64,000 nt of DNA from Cyanobacteria bacterium TGS_CYA1 (GTDB taxonomy: Bacteria; Cyanobacteriota; Vampirovibrionia; Obscuribacterales; Obscuribacteraceae). Shown piece by piece: positions 60,636 to 64,000 of the stretch. The DNA is taken from assembly GCA_026129135.1 (NCBI GenBank), contig JAHCIQ010000001.1:558001-622000 (forward strand), written 5' to 3'. The position numbers and the translations under genes are program-made. Each line of letters opens with the position of its first letter. Positions within the stretch are counted from its first letter, which is position 1. The notes beneath the pieces are model-generated. The model was not told where the DNA came from, searched no databases, and worked only from the letters and a program-made list of their open reading frames with translations.

Positions 60636-61412
60636 ATGTCGTTTATCTATAAATCTCGCACTAAAAGAGCGATTCTTACCTTGAGCACAGTTATGGCGGC
60701 TCAAGTGCTTTTCAGCTTTTCTTCCTTTGCTGCTTCTGCGCCTGCAGTGGCCGAAAAGTTTGACACTGCTCAATCGCTTGATGGTCAAATCGATTTCAAT
60801 CAAAATGCAAAACCGTTCATCAAAGGCATTATCGATAAACTCAGACGTATAGACGACTATGTAGTCGATACCGAACTTACTACCTGGCCTGGAAACAAAG
60901 CTAATCCTAAAATACAGGGTGGCAAGTATTTCTTTAAAAAACAACAACGTGTTCGCGTTGAGGTTACGACCAAAGGTCCTAAGAATGGCAGCGTGCTGGT
61001 TAAAAACGAAGATGGTCAGGTCAAGGCCAAAGGCGGACCTGCGCTTCTAGGTATAACAGTGAATCTGCACGAAGATTCAGACTTGCTCAATCTGGCAGAT
61101 GGGTCCAATGTATTACATTCTGATTTTCTGACTCAAATGGAACGTCTTTCTAAAGACTTGAGTCAGGGACAAAAAGCTATTGTCACTTCAGAGCCAAGTC
61201 CGTATAAAGACCACCATGTGTGGGTACTCGAAATGAAGGAAGGCGAAGCACCATTTTCTGATAAAGCTTTGCACATGCGAGTCTTGCTCAACTCAAGCAA
61301 TGGCATTCCAGAGTCGATTATCAAATTCAAAGATGGAAAAATATTTTCTAAGATAGTGGTGCGAAATGCACAGCTCAATTCGGGATTGGCTGATGCGTTA
61401 TTCAATTTGTAA
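60636..61412 (+). CDS. Exported LolA-like/DUF1571-like protein
   Basis: 258 residues with a signal peptide (about 1-33, STVMAAQVLFSFSSFAASA). The mature part has a LolA/LolB-like outline: RIDDYVVDTELTTWP, KYFFKKQQRVRVEVTTKGP, HVWVLEMKEG, then IPESIIKFKDGKIFSKIVV. Such exported beta-half-barrel proteins often bind lipids or lipoproteins. No lol genes are near. The identification is by pattern and is moderate. Confidence 0.65.
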   Translation: MSFIYKSRTKRAILTLSTVMAAQVLFSFSSFAASAPAVAEKFDTAQSLDGQIDFNQNAKPFIKGIIDKLRRIDDYVVDTELTTWPGNKANPKIQGGKYFFKKQQRVRVEVTTKGPKNGSVLVKNEDGQVKAKGGPALLGITVNLHEDSDLLNLADGSNVLHSDFLTQMERLSKDLSQGQKAIVTSEPSPYKDHHVWVLEMKEGEAPFSDKALHMRVLLNSSNGIPESIIKFKDGKIFSKIVVRNAQLNSGLADALFNL

Positions 61413-61428
61413 GGGAGCGATTCAGATT

Positions 61429-62124
61429 TTGATTAAAATGTCACTCAAACAAATTTCGGCATTGATTTATGTTATGGCACTGACCTGTGGTGTCGCTATA
61501 GCTCAGCCACCTTTGCCTATTGCGGCAGTCGATGATACAGACAAGCATGCCGCTTTCAAAGGTGATCTCGATTCAAGAGCAAGAACGTCTGATGGCACGA
61601 ATGACCGATTGACACTGGATATGGTGCGCGATGTGGGAGTGAGCGTCAGACAAATTAAAGACCTGTCTATTTATATTTTTAAAGAAGCAACAAGAGTTCC
61701 GCTCACGGTGCAAGACCCGCTCGAATTGACAGGTTTTGACGCAATATCTGACAGCGACTTCGATTCGACTAAAACATATTCGCCAGTAAGACCAGGCTGG
61801 ATCTATTTTTATATAAGCACTTTGGAGCCATCCATTCAATTATTGAAAGATTCTGAAACTCAAAAAGTCTATATTCCCGCCAAAATCAAAGACGATGTTT
61901 CGACTCTTTCTGCCAGATTTTGCGATATGATTGATGGCGCCCTGGTGCAAATCAAGAAACTGCACAAGTGTGTAGACGATGGCGAATGTGACAACAAGAC
62001 TGTTGCTGAGTGCGCGCTTTCAATTTACAAGACTTCGCTCAATATGGAAAATCTGCGCAAAGATGGTGGCGCGCTTGTTCAAGAAGCCGAGCGTAAAGGT
62101 TATAAAGACTCGATTTTGTTTTAG
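61429..62124 (+). CDS. Exported helical protein, unknown
   Basis: About 231 residues. Starts are ambiguous: GGGAG (61413-61417) is 8 bases before ATT 61426, 11 before TTG 61429 and 20 before ATG 61438; TTG is shown. All give a signal peptide (KQISALIYVMALTCGVAIA). The mature protein is mostly helical with a Cys-containing part (HKCVDDGECDNKTVAEC). No family recognised. Same strand and 16 bases after the LolA-like gene, so probably one transcript. Confidence 0.6.
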   Translation: MIKMSLKQISALIYVMALTCGVAIAQPPLPIAAVDDTDKHAAFKGDLDSRARTSDGTNDRLTLDMVRDVGVSVRQIKDLSIYIFKEATRVPLTVQDPLELTGFDAISDSDFDSTKTYSPVRPGWIYFYISTLEPSIQLLKDSETQKVYIPAKIKDDVSTLSARFCDMIDGALVQIKKLHKCVDDGECDNKTVAECALSIYKTSLNMENLRKDGGALVQEAERKGYKDSILF

Positions 62125-63173
62125 ACTCGAGTTTTAAGACCTGGCAAAACGTGCTCGTACCAGGCATCTTCATTTACGTGCAATAAGAAAGAGACGTTGC
62201 TGATTATTCCTCTTTGAGGATTGTTCGCAGAATCTGGTGGCACCAGATTTTGCAGATTGACCTCTTCGCGATAAACACGTGCTACCGCAAGGCTGTATTG
62301 CACTCCGTGTAGAGCCGCTATTGGACCTCTGTCTTTGCGCATCACTGTTATTTGACATTTGGGATCTTCTTCAAGCTGAATCATGAGTGTTCCAGGGTCG
62401 AACACCGGCGATTCGCAAACATCGACTAAGAATGTTCCAGGAGCTATGACCTTGGCATTTTGAGCCAGCTTGCGAGCAACGTCGACAGCCCGTTCGTATT
62501 TTAAAACGCCTTCTTGCAATTTGGCTTCAGCTTTAGCATCGCCTTGAACAGCAGCGACCCAGTTTTTGAAAATAGTTTCCTGGGTTCGCTCACGCTCGCG
62601 TGGATTTTGTACATCGTAAGACGGAAGTACAGCAAGATTTTTTGCCAGCAGTTGAGACAAAGGAGAACCTTGCACCTGCTCGCGCGGCTCACTGTCTAGT
62701 TTTGCAGCGTCGTCGTCTAATCCATCGTAATAGATTCCTGCCGCTTTCATCGCTGCTGTCAGTCCATCGGCATCAGGGTCGGCAATGATTGCAAGCGCGT
62801 TTTTGAATTGGCCTGGTGATACCAATGTGCTGCAGGCCGGGTGTTTGCTTCGAACTGTTATGGTGCAATTTTCTTTTAGTAAATCTTGCAGTTTTTTGGT
62901 CGAGACTTCCACCAGTTTGTCACGGTCGCTCGTGGCTTCGCCTTCCAGTCCATGATGGTCTTTGAAATGGACTGTATAGCCTTCAAATGTCAATTTCTCG
63001 ACTGCATCCACAGTTTTTGCCGTGATGGGTGTGTCGATGAAAAGAATATCCGTGTTGTCGTCTCGTCGCAGATCTCTTGCGCTGCGGACGAAATCGAGGA
63101 TGACAGTAACATCTTCGGCATAAAATGCTTTGATGAAAAGAGTCGGTACGTTGGCAATTTTAAATGAAATCAT
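62121..63173 (-). CDS. DHH-superfamily-like phosphoesterase
   Basis: 350 residues. A DHH-type motif is visible (VHFKDHHGLEG), a motif-II-like Asp in ILFIDTPI, and a HPACSTLV segment where DHH enzymes have the (A/S)xTxL motif. An aspartate-rich DPDADGL lies later (about 135), not at the N-terminus where DHH enzymes usually keep their DxDAD motif. The C-terminal half (about 190-350) is of unknown type. It may be a variant or circularly rearranged DHH nuclease/phosphatase. The stop overlaps its convergent neighbour by 4 bases. Confidence 0.6.
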   Translation of the reverse strand: MISFKIANVPTLFIKAFYAEDVTVILDFVRSARDLRRDDNTDILFIDTPITAKTVDAVEKLTFEGYTVHFKDHHGLEGEATSDRDKLVEVSTKKLQDLLKENCTITVRSKHPACSTLVSPGQFKNALAIIADPDADGLTAAMKAAGIYYDGLDDDAAKLDSEPREQVQGSPLSQLLAKNLAVLPSYDVQNPRERERTQETIFKNWVAAVQGDAKAEAKLQEGVLKYERAVDVARKLAQNAKVIAPGTFLVDVCESPVFDPGTLMIQLEEDPKCQITVMRKDRGPIAALHGVQYSLAVARVYREEVNLQNLVPPDSANNPQRGIISNVSFLLHVNEDAWYEHVLPGLKTRV

Positions 63174-63230
63174 GCGGGTCTTATTGTATCCTAAACCAGC
63201 TTCGTCTTTCTGGGTTTAGGAGAATATTCT

Positions 63231-63839
63231 ATGCGTTTGATTCTGGCTCTGGCAATGACATTAGGTATCAATTGTTTCCCTTTAGTGACTAGTGCCTGCG
63301 ATATGCACAAGAGCAGTAGCAGTAGTAATACTGGAATTGAAAGTTTAAAAGGTCTTTCGCCTGGAGACGCTTACACGAAGTATCATGCAGTGCTCGAGCA
63401 TGCAAAAGATGTCTCGGAGCTTTTCCCCTATTGGACTCTTGAAGCAACCAAAGATTTTGAAGCCAAGAATATGTCTAAGGATCGTTCTCTGCAAGAACTG
63501 GACAATTTCAAAAAACTGGTGCCTGAGACACTGAAAGTAGTGTCAGAAAAGATAGAAGGCGAAAATGCTATGGTCATAGTCGAGTCGCATGAAGTGACAG
63601 AAGCCGACAAAGAAAAATTGAAAGAACTCGAATCGTTGGCGAAAGCCTCTGACAGTTCAGTAAAGCTTGATCAGAAGCGAGTTTACAAGTCTAATATCAA
63701 AGGCGATATTGCCATGCGTTTAGAGAATGGCATCTGGAAAGTACACAGAGAAAATATCAAATCTGAATTCGAGTCAGATCCTGCAGACGAGAAATCCGAC
63801 GCCAAGGCGAATTCGAAATCGAAATCGAAAAAATCCTGA
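63231..63839 (+). CDS. Small exported protein with charged C-terminus
   Basis: 202 residues with AGGAG about 8 bases before the ATG. Signal peptide (about 1-22, LILALAMTLGINCFPLVTSA); the Cys after it (ACDMHK) may be free or lipidated. A Ser-rich start (KSSSSSNTG) and a helical-beta middle (AMVIVESHEVTEADKEKL) end in a Lys/Ser/Asp-rich tail (SKSKSKKS). No family recognised. Same style as the large secreted repeat protein at 187-2484. Confidence 0.7.
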   Translation: MRLILALAMTLGINCFPLVTSACDMHKSSSSSNTGIESLKGLSPGDAYTKYHAVLEHAKDVSELFPYWTLEATKDFEAKNMSKDRSLQELDNFKKLVPETLKVVSEKIEGENAMVIVESHEVTEADKEKLKELESLAKASDSSVKLDQKRVYKSNIKGDIAMRLENGIWKVHRENIKSEFESDPADEKSDAKANSKSKSKKS

Positions 63840-63852
63840 TTTAATTACTTAA

Positions 63853-64000
63853 TCAGTCTACGATTCGTTCTTTGATAAACTGACAGGCAACTTTGATAGC
63901 GCCTCTAGCTGCAGGCGTTTCGGATAGTGCGTTGAGCATAACGAAGTCATGAATCGTGCCTCTAAAAGTCATTGCTGTAACTTTTACGCCGGCTTCAATG
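63853..64000 (-). CDS. Alpha/beta hydrolase (esterase/lipase), C-terminal fragment
   Basis: The last 49 codons of a gene that starts beyond the right edge. The frame reads GTIHDFVMLNALSETPAARG, in which the GxxHxF motif holds the catalytic histidine of the acetyl-esterase/HSL-type alpha/beta hydrolases. The C-terminal helix (AIKVACQFIKERIV) fits the family. The nucleophile serine and acid lie outside the window. Confidence 0.75.
   Translation of the reverse strand, partial: IEAGVKVTAMTFRGTIHDFVMLNALSETPAARGAIKVACQFIKERIVD

Overview
The window is a gene-dense bacterial chromosome segment (AT-leaning, about 60 protein genes, no gene-free stretch over 300 bases). No tRNA, rRNA, CRISPR array, insertion sequence or prophage is visible. 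Several traits suggest a non-photosynthetic relative of the Cyanobacteria such as the Melainabacteria/Vampirovibrionia, for example an Obscuribacter-like organism: an ARC6-type IMS domain otherwise known from cyanobacteria and plastids, several Hanks-type Ser/Thr kinases (one with an NHL propeller), the C5 heme enzyme HemL, an RpoD-like group sigma factor, and many secreted TPR proteins. This placement is inference; no phylogenetic marker was aligned. The visible metabolism is respiratory: an NDH-2-type dehydrogenase, class I fumarase, arginase, and diiron-oxygenase-like proteins.

Layout. (1) 1-11352, minus strand: a co-directional run of ten genes. In transcription order these are a coiled-coil protein, an ABC1 kinase, a PP2C phosphatase, a zinc-ribbon/FHA protein, a Ser/Thr kinase with an NHL propeller, Maf, an SAH-hydrolase-like protein, a secreted IMS-domain protein, a Lys/Glu/Ser-repeat secreted protein and HemL (cut by the window edge). 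Kinase, phosphatase and phospho-reader side by side form a complete Ser/Thr phosphorylation module. (2) 11496-20759: arginase, secreted proteins of unknown role, an L,D-transpeptidase, a PaaI-like thioesterase, an APC permease and a 992-residue membrane protein. (3) 20981-25869: an XRE regulator and a TetR/MFS/membrane-fusion efflux system whose promoters are embedded in two copies of a 31-bp palindrome. (4) 25876-35261: an NDH-2/cNMP/CBS fusion, a receiver-histidine kinase hybrid, a sigma factor, a flavin reductase, a bifunctional nuclease, an ArsC-like protein and a GntR regulator with an operator-like palindrome. (5) 35258-44055: a tandem aspartic protease, lipoprotein, TPR proteins, a second Ser/Thr kinase with an acidic activation-loop insert, a rhomboid-TPR protein and a membrane HEXXH peptidase. 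(6) 44149-51020: a tight operon-like run of fumarase, a His-rich membrane protein, a FabH-like ketosynthase, a heme-oxygenase-like diiron protein, an unknown protein, a methyltransferase and an MFS exporter. This is the best candidate for an undescribed system in the window. (7) 51149-64000: a winged-helix protein, DUF389, a Na+/H+ antiporter, LuxR and TetR regulators, a cupin, a tandem pair of altered-motif metallophosphoesterases, an aquaporin-family channel, secreted proteins, a DHH-like protein and the end of an alpha/beta hydrolase.

Three expression themes recur. Several genes appear to start with rare codons (ATT, CTG), each 8 nt after a purine-rich ribosome-binding site. A few genes have a -10-like box ending 5-6 nt before the start codon, suggesting leaderless mRNAs. 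Two TetR loci have operators overlapping the core promoter. All functional calls come from reading motifs; no database search was run.
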